Source: Cyclobacteriaceae bacterium
GTDB lineage: Bacteria > Bacteroidota > Bacteroidia > Cytophagales > Cyclobacteriaceae
Direction of reading: 5' to 3'
Assembly (NCBI GenBank): GCA_947458475.1
Contig: CANGZP010000015.1
Location: forward strand, 1 to 42,834
DNA length: 42,834 nucleotides
The notes under the pieces are model-generated. The model made no database searches, had not been told where the DNA came from, and saw only the letters and a program-made list of their open reading frames with translations. Position 1 is the stretch's first letter, and each line of letters opens with the position of its first letter. The position numbers and the translations under genes were made by a program. This document shows, in pieces, positions 7,658-17,414 of the stretch.

Positions 7658-10309
7658 ATGAAACAAAGGCATCTTTACCTCTTTTTAATTTTCTTTTTTT
7701 GCATGCTTTCCTTAGGTTACAGTCAAGGCATCAAAGGGCTAGTAACTGCAGATACAGGTGAGCCACTCGCTTTTGCCTCCGTGTACATTCGGAACCTTCA
7801 AGATGGGGTACCCACCAACGAAAGTGGGCGCTACGAATTTAAACTTGCACCAGGACTATACGATGTGGTAGTACAGTACCTTGGCTATGCTTCGCAAATC
7901 CGAACCGTGGAGATCAAGTCCGATTGGGTTACCCTCAATTTTTCATTGGCATCTCAGGTGATTAACCTCAGCCAAGTAGAAGTACAAGCAGGGGCTGAGG
8001 ACCCTGCGCTGACCATCATGCGAAAAGCCATCGCTAAGTCCACCTACCACCGACTTCAGCTGCAGCGCTATGCGATGACAGTATACCTGAAGGGCACTGG
8101 TCAGTTGACTGATGCTCCCTTTTTTCTGAAAAAGAAGCTAGCTGAGGAAGGGCTCAAACTTAATGAGGCCTACACCTCCGAGGCTGTATCCCGCATTACC
8201 TTTACACTACCCAATAAAGTAGAAGAGAAAGTGATCTCCATTCGTACCAATGGGGACAATCAGGGGACGTCCCCCGCACGCTACATCCAAACTTCCTTCT
8301 ATGAGGGTCAAGTAAACGAGGTGGTGTCACCTCTTTCCAAATCTGCCTTCGTCTACTATCAATTTACCTTCCAAGGGAGCTTCTTTGACCAAAATGTGCT
8401 CGTCAATAAAATAAAGGTTACCCCCAGGTCTCGAGGAGAGCGGGTTTTTGAGGGGTATATCTACATCATAGATGACCTCTGGGCAATTCATAGCTTGAAC
8501 TTGAGAACTTCAGTTCTGGGCTTTCAAGTGGATATCCGACAAAATTATTCGCCCATTGCTCCAAATGTTTGGATGCCTTTAACACAACAGTATGTTTTTG
8601 GAGGCAAGGTCTTTGGCTTTGCAGGGCAGTTCAACTACTACGTGTCTACCCGGGATTACGACATCAAACTCAATCCCGATCTTTCGCACAAGCCAGAGCT
8701 GGTAGATGAAAAAATTCAAACAGCACCAATAAACACCCAGAAGTTTTCAAAATCCGCTTCGGCATTAGAGCAGCTGGCTAGCGAACAGCCAAAAACACAG
8801 AAAGAATACCGCAAATTGCTCAACCAATACGAGAAGGAGGTAATTCAGCAGCGCCAAGAAGAGGAAAAAAAGGGAGTGGTCTCCGAACGAAACTATGTGG
8901 TAGATACCCTCGCAAGGAAACGGGACCTGGCCTATTGGGACAGCATACGACCCCTGCCGCTTACTTTAAACGAAATCGAAGGATACAAGCGCGACGATAG
9001 CCTAGCTGTTATTGAAGCGGCCAAAAAGTCTGAAGTAGACTCCATCGCCAAAAAGGCCCGTACCAAATTTCAACCTCAAGACCTTTTTATGGGGGGCAGC
9101 TACAGTTTCGGTAAGGGAGTTTCCATTGGTTTCCCGGTGAACCTCACCAAATTTTCATTCAACACCGTCGAAGGATACAAACTTGGGCTTGGATTTTTTT
9201 ACCGAAAGGTGGAAGAAATCAAGCTGGCCGATTCGGTCAACCGCATCCGAAAGGTGTTTCGCATTGAGCCGGAACTCCGCTATGGATTTTCGAGTGAGCA
9301 GTGGTATGGAAAAGTAGCGATTCGGAGATCGATCAACAAACCTAGCTCAGGAGCCAATTGGGGGGTATCTGGCGGTAGCTTTGCCTTCCAATTCAACCCA
9401 GAGGACCCCATCCAAGAACAAGTCAATGCGAGTTACTCGCTCTTTTCACGGAGAAATTACCTGAAGTTGTACGAACAAGATTTTGTACAAGCCACCTGGG
9501 GTGAACGCAAATCACCCGCTCTAAGCTATCAACTGACCTTCCTTTGGGCGGATAGGAGACAGCTTGAAAACACCACGGATTATAGTTTTTCGAAAAACAC
9601 CAACCGGGAATATTCCTCAAACAAACCTTTTAATGTGGAAGCAGGCGATGTGGATTTCTCCAATCATCAGGTCGCCAAATTCAAAGCGACACTCGATTGG
9701 AGGCCAGGATTGACCTATTCCATTCGAAATGGACGGAAAATCCCCAATTATGAGCGCGCGCCTTTGCTTTCATTTACCTACCAGAAGGCAATGCCACAAC
9801 TCAGTACTTCGGGATTGGCAGCGGACTTCGACCAATTGGAAGCTTCGCTAAAGCATGACTTTTCTTTTGGAGTGAGCGGCAAGCTGGACTTCAATGTGAC
9901 TGCAGGGACCTTCTTGAACGATAACCAGGTGTTTTTCCAAGACTACAAACATTTTGGAGGGAACCGAACCCTATTCTCCTCGATGGGGGCAGCCACCAAC
10001 TACCGCGTGATGGACTACTACCGCTACAGCACTTCAGGATCCTACATCTCCAGCATCGCGCACTACCAATTCCGGAAATTTATTTTTACGCAACTTCCGA
10101 TGCTTCGCTTCTCGGGCGTTAGGGAAAATATATTTATCAACTACCTGAAAACGCAAAACTCACCCCACTACACCGAGATAGGCTATTCTTTGGATAACCT
10201 CTTTCGAATTTTCAGGGTAGAACTCGCCGCTGGTTTTGAAAACGGGCAATTCCTTCGCGCACGCCCACTTTTTGGCGTAGCCACTTTCCTAAACATTTCT
10301 ATTGATTAA
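7658..10309 (+). CDS. DUF5686 outer-membrane protein with carboxypeptidase-like regulatory domain
   Basis: This 883-residue protein starts with a signal peptide (about 1-23). A CarboxypepD_reg-like beta-sandwich follows (about 25-110, GLVTADTGEPLAFASVYI...GLYDVVVQYLGY), then a long DUF5686 region. The C-terminal stretch from FGGNRTLFSS to LNISID is beta-rich with alternating aromatic residues, and looks like an outer-membrane barrel. A charged linker near residues 370-470 (many Lys, Glu, Gln) lies between the two parts. The family is common in Bacteroidota but its function is not established. It is divergent from susC and convergent with the DUF5916 gene, whose stop is one base away, so it is likely transcribed alone. 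Confidence 0.88.
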   Translation: MKQRHLYLFLIFFFCMLSLGYSQGIKGLVTADTGEPLAFASVYIRNLQDGVPTNESGRYEFKLAPGLYDVVVQYLGYASQIRTVEIKSDWVTLNFSLASQVINLSQVEVQAGAEDPALTIMRKAIAKSTYHRLQLQRYAMTVYLKGTGQLTDAPFFLKKKLAEEGLKLNEAYTSEAVSRITFTLPNKVEEKVISIRTNGDNQGTSPARYIQTSFYEGQVNEVVSPLSKSAFVYYQFTFQGSFFDQNVLVNKIKVTPRSRGERVFEGYIYIIDDLWAIHSLNLRTSVLGFQVDIRQNYSPIAPNVWMPLTQQYVFGGKVFGFAGQFNYYVSTRDYDIKLNPDLSHKPELVDEKIQTAPINTQKFSKSASALEQLASEQPKTQKEYRKLLNQYEKEVIQQRQEEEKKGVVSERNYVVDTLARKRDLAYWDSIRPLPLTLNEIEGYKRDDSLAVIEAAKKSEVDSIAKKARTKFQPQDLFMGGSYSFGKGVSIGFPVNLTKFSFNTVEGYKLGLGFFYRKVEEIKLADSVNRIRKVFRIEPELRYGFSSEQWYGKVAIRRSINKPSSGANWGVSGGSFAFQFNPEDPIQEQVNASYSLFSRRNYLKLYEQDFVQATWGERKSPALSYQLTFLWADRRQLENTTDYSFSKNTNREYSSNKPFNVEAGDVDFSNHQVAKFKATLDWRPGLTYSIRNGRKIPNYERAPLLSFTYQKAMPQLSTSGLAADFDQLEASLKHDFSFGVSGKLDFNVTAGTFLNDNQVFFQDYKHFGGNRTLFSSMGAATNYRVMDYYRYSTSGSYISSIAHYQFRKFIFTQLPMLRFSGVRENIFINYLKTQNSPHYTEIGYSLDNLFRIFRVELAAGFENGQFLRARPLFGVATFLNISID

Positions 10310-10310
10310 C

Positions 10311-12491
10311 TCAGGGGTTCCACCAGTAGGTGAATTTCAAGACTAGGGACCTGTTTTTCATCAAGAAGGGCGCAGGAAGGTAGTTGTCGGTATACACCAA
10401 AAATAGATCCGAAGCAGGCTTAAACCGCCATTGAAAGCGAGTATTCAGGTTGATGTTGTCAATCTGCTCGTTGTATTGCACAAAGGTGGTAAAGAAGACG
10501 GTATTGGTCAGGGTCACATCCACTCGCGGACCAACCAGCCAGAACTGGGTATTCCCCCAAGGGGTAGGGAGCTCAATCGAATTGTAATTGCTACTCAAGG
10601 CCAAACTCACGTAGGGCTGAAAGCGATAGCCTAAGTCCGCTGTCAAGTTGTACCGCTTCCCATCTGCATAATAACCGCCTGCACGCCCACTGAAAGCATA
10701 AGTGAAAATACTCTGTGGCTTGGAACTGTATTCCAATCCCACAGCGGACCACTGGTGTTCGGTTCCTGTGGCTAGCGTTTTGCCAGAAAAGTTGGTGGGG
10801 TCAAAGGGGCGCTGTAGCAGCACAAAATCATGTGCTCCCCAGACCAAGAGGTTGCTTTGGCTGCGAAACTTGATGCTGTAGGTGGCGTAGGTGGTATTGT
10901 CCGTTTGGGTTCCTTTTAAAGAAAAATACCGAATGGAGTTCAATTCCGGCCCGTGGCTGAGGATCAAGGCACTTTTGGGAAACCAGCGGTAGCCGACGGA
11001 TGGACTGATTTTGTAAAAAGCGGTTCGTGGCACAAAGCCTACCTCGGCAGAGTAATTCTCTGATACGTACTCATGTTGCCAGTTCCAAGTCATGTTGCCG
11101 CTGGCATATTTCAAATTCGCTGCATGGGCGATTCCCCTTCCGATAGCATCTGGACCAAAGGATTGGAGAATCATTGCCTTTCCTGTCCAGAGGTTGTTGG
11201 CGGAGGCGAGGTTGTACTCAAAACCTAAGTTCCGGTTGAATTCTGTGTATCGGGTTTTGTTTTCAGGTACCAAGGAGGGATCGTAGTTCAGCGACTGCTT
11301 ATTGACCACCAAGGCTCCTATTGTCGAGCGTGCACCCACTTGTCTTTGCAAAGACATTACGGAGAAGTTTTGTGCCGGCAGCCCCAACTCGTCTATGGCT
11401 CCTGTTTGCATGTTGAGCGCTCCGATGCGCCAGTCCTTGTTGAGTTTGCCACTCAGTCGAGCACCAAATTGGATGGGCGCATTGAGACCAATTCGCCGCG
11501 AAAAGAAGGGCCGAAGGCTACTGTAGCCATAGCTCCCGAATAGGTCACCATTCTCTAAGAAAAACTGCCTTCGCTCGGGAAAGAAGAGTTCAAAGCGGTC
11601 TAGGTTGGTCACCTGTCGGTCTACTTCCACCTGAGAAAAGTCTGGGTTGACCGTTAAATCTAAATTTAAAGCTGAGGTCAGGGAAATTTTCGCATCGAGG
11701 CCGACCTCTCTTTTGTAGGTTGCCTTTTCCCCGGATTGTCCATTTTTACTAAAACCTCCAAGGGTGTAGGGGATCAGGGAAATATTCGCTCCAGGATCTG
11801 GTGGAGGATTGTCCCAGACTAGGGTACCGGTGTAGGCTAGCGATGCAGAAGGAAATTGGCGAGGTACCGGAGCCCAGCCGGATTTTTCTGTGGTTTTGAG
11901 ATCCAGGCGCGAGAAGTTGATGCCCCACTCCCTAATCCCTTTTTTGTAGCGAATGGATTTGAAGGGGATGGCTGCCTCAAACACCCAACGGTCGGCGTAG
12001 TTTTTTACTTTTGACACCCACTTGTTATCCCAGCTCAGGTCTACAGCGCCTCCATTCGACATTTGCCCATCCCATTGAGCACCCGCTGCGTTGGCGCCAA
12101 ACGTGAATCCATTGGTGAGGTCGTCAAAAGGGTCCATGAAAAGCAGGAAATTGTCGTTTTTCCCAAAGCTAAAGTCTCTTCTTAGCGACTCGACCATGTA
12201 GGGTCCATCGCTCGCATGGTAGTTGATCACGATGAGATACAGCTGCTCCTCATCGTAACTCATCCGTACCTCGGTCTTCACTCTGGAGAAACTCGTATCC
12301 ATTGGAGTGATCATAAAAAAGTTGCTCGCCACCTCGGCTTCTTCCCACGTTTTTTCATTCATGAGCCCGTCAACCGCTATTGGGCTACTCGCTTTTTGAA
12401 TGTTCAGGCGGTAGGAGGCATTGATTTTTTGGGCTAGTCCTTGACTACTGACTAGCAAAAAAAGTAAATAGGTTAATCCAATGAAACGCAT
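10311..12491 (-). CDS. DUF5916 protein with N-terminal CBM9-like domain
   Basis: The 726-residue product has a signal peptide (about 1-20). A family-9-like carbohydrate-binding fold follows (about 30-220, IAVDGLMNEKTWEEAE; a later stretch contains FMDPFDDLTNGFTFG), then the DUF5916 barrel-like region containing FFPERRQFFLENGDLF. This order is standard for DUF5916 proteins, which are presumed outer-membrane proteins of unknown role. It lies 22 bp downstream of the TonB receptor gene on the same strand, so the two probably form an operon. The 3' end nearly touches the convergent DUF5686 gene, leaving no space for a terminator. Confidence 0.88.
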   Translation of the reverse strand: MRFIGLTYLLFLLVSSQGLAQKINASYRLNIQKASSPIAVDGLMNEKTWEEAEVASNFFMITPMDTSFSRVKTEVRMSYDEEQLYLIVINYHASDGPYMVESLRRDFSFGKNDNFLLFMDPFDDLTNGFTFGANAAGAQWDGQMSNGGAVDLSWDNKWVSKVKNYADRWVFEAAIPFKSIRYKKGIREWGINFSRLDLKTTEKSGWAPVPRQFPSASLAYTGTLVWDNPPPDPGANISLIPYTLGGFSKNGQSGEKATYKREVGLDAKISLTSALNLDLTVNPDFSQVEVDRQVTNLDRFELFFPERRQFFLENGDLFGSYGYSSLRPFFSRRIGLNAPIQFGARLSGKLNKDWRIGALNMQTGAIDELGLPAQNFSVMSLQRQVGARSTIGALVVNKQSLNYDPSLVPENKTRYTEFNRNLGFEYNLASANNLWTGKAMILQSFGPDAIGRGIAHAANLKYASGNMTWNWQHEYVSENYSAEVGFVPRTAFYKISPSVGYRWFPKSALILSHGPELNSIRYFSLKGTQTDNTTYATYSIKFRSQSNLLVWGAHDFVLLQRPFDPTNFSGKTLATGTEHQWSAVGLEYSSKPQSIFTYAFSGRAGGYYADGKRYNLTADLGYRFQPYVSLALSSNYNSIELPTPWGNTQFWLVGPRVDVTLTNTVFFTTFVQYNEQIDNINLNTRFQWRFKPASDLFLVYTDNYLPAPFLMKNRSLVLKFTYWWNP

Positions 12492-12513
12492 AGCAGGAGC
12501 AAGTGGGGCATAC

Positions 12514-14895
12514 TTATTGTTTGATTCGGTAGTTGAAGGTGAGGTTGGCTTGCCGTAGCATCATCTGTGATTCACCCTCGGTGAAGAAATTGCCTCCCTC
12601 TGTCACGTAGCGATTGATGCGGGAGTTGAGGGCATCGGAAAGGGTGAAGATGAGTGTCCCTCTTTGGCCCAAGATTTTTTTGCTTGCTGATAAATCCAAA
12701 AAGAAGATCCCTTTCTGCACACCTTGAGCCGTTTTTCGTCGAGCTTCGTAATTTCCACGTACTTGTAAGTCCCAACCTTTGTCCAAGGTGAAGCGGGAGG
12801 TTTGTCTGAAAAGCATGGAAGTGGTGGTCGCTTGAAAATTTTGGTTAAGATTGCTTCCATCTACTTTTGCATAAAAAAAGTTGGCATTGAAATCCAATTT
12901 CCACCAGGATTTGGCAGCATAATCTCCACTCAATTCCAATCCATACGATTCTTCCCCAACTAAATTATAGGGGGCCGTTACGGAGAAGCCATTCTCCCCT
13001 ACACTTCTGATTCGCTGAATTTTATCTTGCGTATTTCGGTAGTAAAGGGTTGAAAAAAGAGTGCTTTTTTCTCCATATAAGATATGTCCAAGCTCGTAGG
13101 CATCCGTAAACTCTGGGTCGAGATTGGGATTGCCCGAAAAAAAGTTGCGTTGGTCTGAAAAGGTCACGTAGGGGCTCAGATCATTGTAAACCGGGCGTCT
13201 AATGCGACGGCTATAGCTCAGCTGGAATGCATTTTTTGCATTGGCCTTGTAGTTGAGGTGCCCGCTTGGAAATAGGTTGGAATAGGCTCTAGGATTCGAT
13301 TCATTGGTTTCCACCAACCGGGTTTCAATGTCGGTGTACTCCGCCCTCAAACCTGCTTGGTAGCTCCATTTTGCCCATTCGTTTGCCAAGATGCCATAGA
13401 CTGCCAGAATATTCTCGTCATAGAGAAAGATATTGTCTAAGCCATCGACGGTTTCGTAACGGCCCGATTCCTGAAGTTCCTGAACCAAATAGTCATTCTC
13501 CATTTCTCGGAAGCTGGTACGAATCCCTGTCTCTATCTTTCCCTTGGTGCCGAAAGGTTGGGTGTAGTCTACCTGGAGTAGGTATTGGTTTTCATATTCG
13601 TCATTCAAGGAGGTTTGGGTCAAGGCACCCTTTGGGAGTTTGAGTCCAGCGGGAGTAAAGGCGTTTTCTGTAAACAGCTGATTGGATCTTTCCCAGTAGT
13701 TCAAATAGGTAAAGGAGGCATTTAACTCGTGCCCTTTTCGTTCAAACCTTTTTTTGAAATTTAAAATCGCCTCCTTGTTGGGTTCATCCTCCGTTTCGTC
13801 TTGTCTCCGTTCGGCATAGCCGAGGTAGTTGTCCAAGGTATTGACGTAATCCTCGTAGCGAATGTCCGTAATTCGATGGGCATCACTTCTGCGCCACACA
13901 TAGGAGGCGGTGAGGATACTTTGCTCACTAAAGAAATAATCAAGGCCAGCTCTCAGACTATTGTTGAGACTGTTTACGGTAGAAGTAGATCGCTGCTGAA
14001 GGAGTAAGGCGCTGAACTCTTCTTGGTATACTTCCTGATACAATTTGCTTCTGCCAGGGCTAACCCGATTGGCTAGTCCATAGTTGACAAACCAGTTGAT
14101 TCGATTTTTGCGGTAGTTGAGGTTGGCGGTAAATCCAAGGTTAAGCGGAGATCCGACAATTACTTCTCCAGAGCCATTGAAACCCTGTTTCTCGTCTTTT
14201 TTCAGGATAATGTTGATCACCCCTGCCATCCCTTCGGCCTCATACCTGGCAGAGGGGTTGGTGATCACTTCCACGCGTTCCACTAGGTTGGCCGGAAGCT
14301 GACGTAGCCCACTGCTCCCTTTAAAACTCACCAATCCAGAGGGCTTTCCATCGATGAGGATGCGCACATTCGCCGAGCCTCTCAAGCTGACATTTCCTTC
14401 CGGATCCACGGCAACGGAGGGAAGGTTCATCAGGATGTCGGAGGCATTCCCTCCCGCATTGGCGAGGTCTTTCCCTACATTGAAAATGCGCTTATCCAAA
14501 GCGAGTTCCATCATCGTTTTTTCCCCTTGAACCAGTACTTCTGCTAGATCTGCTGTGCTCGATTGTAGGGATAGGACTCCAAGATCCACTGCATTTTGCT
14601 TGGCATTCAAGGTAAAAATGGAAGATTTGATGGGCTCAAATCCCATAAATTCCACTTGTGCATAGAAGGAACCTAGGGGCAATACCACTTCAAAATTTCC
14701 TTTTTCGTCCGCGATACCTCCGCCGATCAGGCTGTCTTTTTGAGTGTACACGCCCACGGTTGCAAACGGGAGGGGGTTGGCTTTACCACTTTCCTGAACA
14801 GTTCCCCGCAGCTTGCCTTTCTGCTGGGCTTCGAGGTCATGCAGCGGAACAAAAAGTACCACAAAAAAGAAAAGGCTAAGGCAAAAGGATTTCAT
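12514..14895 (-). CDS. TonB-dependent receptor, outer-membrane beta-barrel (OMP_b-brl_3) family
   Basis: This 793-residue protein carries a signal peptide (about 1-23), a CarboxypepD_reg-like domain (about 28-110) and a plug domain (about 120-235). The plug contains NLPSVAVDPEGNVSLRGSANVRILIDGKPSG and VERVEVITNPSARYEAEGMAGVINIILKK, the latter characteristic of this subfamily. A beta-barrel fills the rest. Members are smaller than SusC and lack a SusD partner, and none is encoded here. It is the first gene of a two-gene unit with the DUF5916 gene. The ligand is unknown; peptides, siderophores or other small molecules are possible for the family. Confidence 0.9.
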   Translation of the reverse strand: MKSFCLSLFFFVVLFVPLHDLEAQQKGKLRGTVQESGKANPLPFATVGVYTQKDSLIGGGIADEKGNFEVVLPLGSFYAQVEFMGFEPIKSSIFTLNAKQNAVDLGVLSLQSSTADLAEVLVQGEKTMMELALDKRIFNVGKDLANAGGNASDILMNLPSVAVDPEGNVSLRGSANVRILIDGKPSGLVSFKGSSGLRQLPANLVERVEVITNPSARYEAEGMAGVINIILKKDEKQGFNGSGEVIVGSPLNLGFTANLNYRKNRINWFVNYGLANRVSPGRSKLYQEVYQEEFSALLLQQRSTSTVNSLNNSLRAGLDYFFSEQSILTASYVWRRSDAHRITDIRYEDYVNTLDNYLGYAERRQDETEDEPNKEAILNFKKRFERKGHELNASFTYLNYWERSNQLFTENAFTPAGLKLPKGALTQTSLNDEYENQYLLQVDYTQPFGTKGKIETGIRTSFREMENDYLVQELQESGRYETVDGLDNIFLYDENILAVYGILANEWAKWSYQAGLRAEYTDIETRLVETNESNPRAYSNLFPSGHLNYKANAKNAFQLSYSRRIRRPVYNDLSPYVTFSDQRNFFSGNPNLDPEFTDAYELGHILYGEKSTLFSTLYYRNTQDKIQRIRSVGENGFSVTAPYNLVGEESYGLELSGDYAAKSWWKLDFNANFFYAKVDGSNLNQNFQATTTSMLFRQTSRFTLDKGWDLQVRGNYEARRKTAQGVQKGIFFLDLSASKKILGQRGTLIFTLSDALNSRINRYVTEGGNFFTEGESQMMLRQANLTFNYRIKQ

Positions 14896-15082
14896 AGGTT
14901 TGGAATTTGGCTTATGCGTTAGATTCAGAACTGATACAAAAGTTTAAGGGGCCTCCCTAGTTGTAAAGCAATTCATGACTAACCTAAACTAAAAGAAGAC
15001 CATTTTACTGCTTAATTTGACAAGTGGAAAAAATAAAGGTCGACGCTTTCCTTCGTTTGGGTAAAAACAAACCCGAGGCCAC

Positions 15083-15874
15083 TTAATTCATGGCCGAAAG
15101 CAGTTGTAAGACGATTCCTGCGGAATTGATGGCTGCAGGGCGGACAAACTGGTTGAAACTCACTCGTGCCACTTGGTTGGCATTGTCACTGCAGCTGCGT
15201 AGGACGATAAAGGGAATACCCAGGGTTCTGCAAAGGTGCGCTACGGCGGCCCCCTCCATTTCAGTGGCCAAGGCTTCGTAGTCCGTGTACAACTGTTCAG
15301 CAGTCGCTTGGTTGCTCACAAACACGTCTGCCGTCGCAATCACCCCTGAAAATACGCGAGGAGCTCGATTGGAAATGGGAATAAAAGTGACTCGCTTGGC
15401 TGCGGCTTCGGCCTGCTGAACCAATCTTGGATCTGAGTGGATGTACAAGTCATCGTATCGCCCACCCAATAGCTTACGGAAAGGTGAGATCTTGAAACCA
15501 ACCGAATCAATCTGCCCAAAATCAGTTTGAATCAACTTCGTCCCGATAACCACATCACCCGGCAAGGACTCTGGGTGCAAGCCTCCTGCCACGCCGGTGA
15601 AGATCAGTTGCTTCGGCGTAAAATGATCCAGGAGAATCGCGGTGCTGTAGGCTGCATTTACTTTGCCAACCCCAGATTTACCGATGACTACTTCTTGCCC
15701 TTTCAAGTTGCCAGTGTAGAAAGTAAGCCCTCCATACTGTACTTCTTTTTTTTCTTTTAGCGAATCCAAAAGGATGGCGATTTCTTGATCAAGGGCTCCC
15801 AAAACTGCAATGCGTTGCGCCGTAGCACCTAGGGAGAGGAGTAGAAAAAGGAAGAGGAAGGAAAGTGATTTCAT
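15083..15874 (-). CDS. Exported 5'-methylthioadenosine/S-adenosylhomocysteine-type nucleosidase
   Basis: This is a 263-residue PNP/UDP-phosphorylase-fold nucleosidase of the MTAN (Pfs) family, which cleaves adenine from MTA and SAH. Key residues are visible: the acid/base Glu31 in GALDQE, the ribose-binding EMEG (205-208) and the catalytic Asp230 in SDNAN. Unlike the normal cytosolic enzyme it has a clear signal peptide (MKSLSFLFLFLLLSLGATAQ, residues 1-20), so it should act in the periplasm or outside. Its ATG overlaps the stop of the purine permease gene by 4 bp (ATGA), implying translational coupling. The substrate could be MTA, SAH or another purine nucleoside; sequence cannot decide. Confidence 0.9.
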   Translation of the reverse strand: MKSLSFLFLFLLLSLGATAQRIAVLGALDQEIAILLDSLKEKKEVQYGGLTFYTGNLKGQEVVIGKSGVGKVNAAYSTAILLDHFTPKQLIFTGVAGGLHPESLPGDVVIGTKLIQTDFGQIDSVGFKISPFRKLLGGRYDDLYIHSDPRLVQQAEAAAKRVTFIPISNRAPRVFSGVIATADVFVSNQATAEQLYTDYEALATEMEGAAVAHLCRTLGIPFIVLRSCSDNANQVARVSFNQFVRPAAINSAGIVLQLLSAMN

Positions 15875-17166
15875 AGCGCGAGAAAGAAAATCGAAAGTAG
15901 GCTAATCCAAATTAAAATGGGGTGGATTTCTTTTCTTTTTCCTGCCGCAAATTTCAAAAAGGTGAAGGCGATAAAGCCAAAAGAGATGCCAATGGACAAG
16001 CTGTAGGTAAAGGGAATGAGGACAAGAGTCAAAAAGGAGGGGAGAGCTTCCTCAGGATTTTTCCAATCGATTTGGGTGAGAGGCAAGATCATAAAGGAAC
16101 CCACGAGCACCAAAGCGATGGAACTTGCAATGGATGGGATGAGCGAGAGTAAGGGTGAGAAAAACAAGAAGGGAAGAAACAGCAAGCCTGCGGTGATCGC
16201 TGTAAGGCCCGTTCTACCTCCAGCGGAGATTCCCACCGCCGACTCGATGTAGGCAGTGCCCGAACTGCTGCCTACCAATCCCGCTACTAGGGTTGCTAAA
16301 GAATCTGTAAGCAGGGATTTCTGCATGTTTTGAGGGTTGCCTTCTGCATCTTTGAGGCCTGAAGCTTCTGCCAATCCAACAAAAGTGCTGATTCCATCAA
16401 ACAGCAGGGTGAACGTAAATACAAAAATTACGGGCAAGTAGCTGTAGCGAAGTGCGCCCAGTAGATCCGCTTTCCCTACCAAACTGAAGTCAGGCCAGGA
16501 GAAAATTCCGGTGTAATTGACCAGGGTGGCTGCCCCTCCAGAAATAGCAGTTGCGTCACCCCACCAGCGCCCAATCGGCCAGGCGAGCAAGGTGGTAAAA
16601 GCGATGCCAAAGAGAAGGGCTCCAGGAACTTTCCGAAGGGTCAATGCACCCGTGAAGAGTAGGCCTGCGAGGAAGGTGAGCGTGACGGGATCTTTGAACG
16701 AAGCCATGCTCACCAAGGTGGCTGGGTTGGCCACAATGAAATCGGCATTTTGAAAACCAATGAAACAAATGAAAAGTCCTATGCCAGCTGATACAGAATG
16801 ACGTAGAGAACTTGGAATGGTGCGAATGATTTTTTCTCGGGTGTTGAATAGGGAAAGGAGGAGAAACAACACGCCGGACCAGAAAACAGCACCCAAAGCT
16901 TCTTCAATCGTTAGTCCAAATCCCAAGACTGCGGTGTAGGTGAAAAATGCATTGATCCCCATGCCTGGAGCTACCACGATGGGGTTTTTGGCATAGATTC
17001 CCATCATCAAACTGCCAAAGGAGGATACCAATACGGTTGCGGTAACGACAGCAGAGAAAGGCATACCTGTAGCCGAAAGAATCGCTGGATTGACGATGAT
17101 GATGTAAAAACAGGCTAAAAAGGTGCTAACCCCTGCGAGGATTTCGGTTTTGGTGTTCCGCTTCAT
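15871..17166 (-). CDS. NCS2-family (AzgA-like) purine permease
   Basis: This 431-residue membrane protein has the AzgA/GhxP type of NCS2 sequence. The N-terminus (TEILAGVSTFLACFYIIIVNP) and the motif NPIVVAPGMGINAFFTY are diagnostic, and later segments such as GSSSGTAYIESAVGISAGGRTGL match the binding-site region. About 12 to 14 hydrophobic segments are present. Such transporters import adenine, guanine or hypoxanthine by proton symport across the inner membrane. It is the first gene of a two-gene unit with the exported nucleosidase, which suggests it takes up the base that enzyme releases. Upstream is a 302-bp repeat island. Confidence 0.92.
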   Translation of the reverse strand: MKRNTKTEILAGVSTFLACFYIIIVNPAILSATGMPFSAVVTATVLVSSFGSLMMGIYAKNPIVVAPGMGINAFFTYTAVLGFGLTIEEALGAVFWSGVLFLLLSLFNTREKIIRTIPSSLRHSVSAGIGLFICFIGFQNADFIVANPATLVSMASFKDPVTLTFLAGLLFTGALTLRKVPGALLFGIAFTTLLAWPIGRWWGDATAISGGAATLVNYTGIFSWPDFSLVGKADLLGALRYSYLPVIFVFTFTLLFDGISTFVGLAEASGLKDAEGNPQNMQKSLLTDSLATLVAGLVGSSSGTAYIESAVGISAGGRTGLTAITAGLLFLPFLFFSPLLSLIPSIASSIALVLVGSFMILPLTQIDWKNPEEALPSFLTLVLIPFTYSLSIGISFGFIAFTFLKFAAGKRKEIHPILIWISLLSIFFLAL

Positions 17167-17218
17167 GGCCTCAAAATAGACAAATCCGCACTAGAATAAA
17201 AAATTTGATAAATAGGCT

Positions 17219-17237
17219 GTCAACAGTCCACCGTCAA
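17219..17237. repeat. GTCAAC-type dispersed repeat, left copy of island I
   Basis: GTCAACAGTCCACCGTCAA is a partial copy of the element seen more fully at 17415-17448 and again near 37.1-37.4 kb. It is diverged and probably a remnant. Confidence 0.6.
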
Positions 17238-17271
17238 TCGTGTTCCAATTTTGAATGACCTATTAAAATTT

Positions 17272-17306
17272 AGAATCAAGAGCCGAGAGGCAAGATGCGA
17301 GACAGG
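17272..17306. repeat. Degenerate 7-bp tandem repeat, AGA core
   Basis: Five contiguous 7-bp units each begin with AGA followed by four variable bases (AGAATCA, then AGAGCCG, and so on to AGACAGG). The period is exact with no indels, while the last four positions vary. Confidence 0.7.
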
Positions 17307-17336
17307 AGGTTTACACTAGAAACTAGTTTTCCTCAC

Positions 17337-17410
17337 TTCTTCATTCAACATTCAGCGTTCGATGTTCGACATTATTTTCAGTTTCGTAATTCGAATCTCC
17401 CACTTCGAAT
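17337..17410. repeat. Degenerate 7-bp tandem repeat, TTC core
   Basis: Five contiguous units beginning with TTC occupy 17337-17371 (for example TTCAACA, TTCGATG). After an 11-nt break a second run at 17383-17410 has TTCGTAA, TTCGAAT, one non-matching unit, then TTCGAAT again in phase. TTC is nearly the complement of the AGA core 30 bp upstream. Confidence 0.7.
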
Positions 17411-17414
17411 CGGC

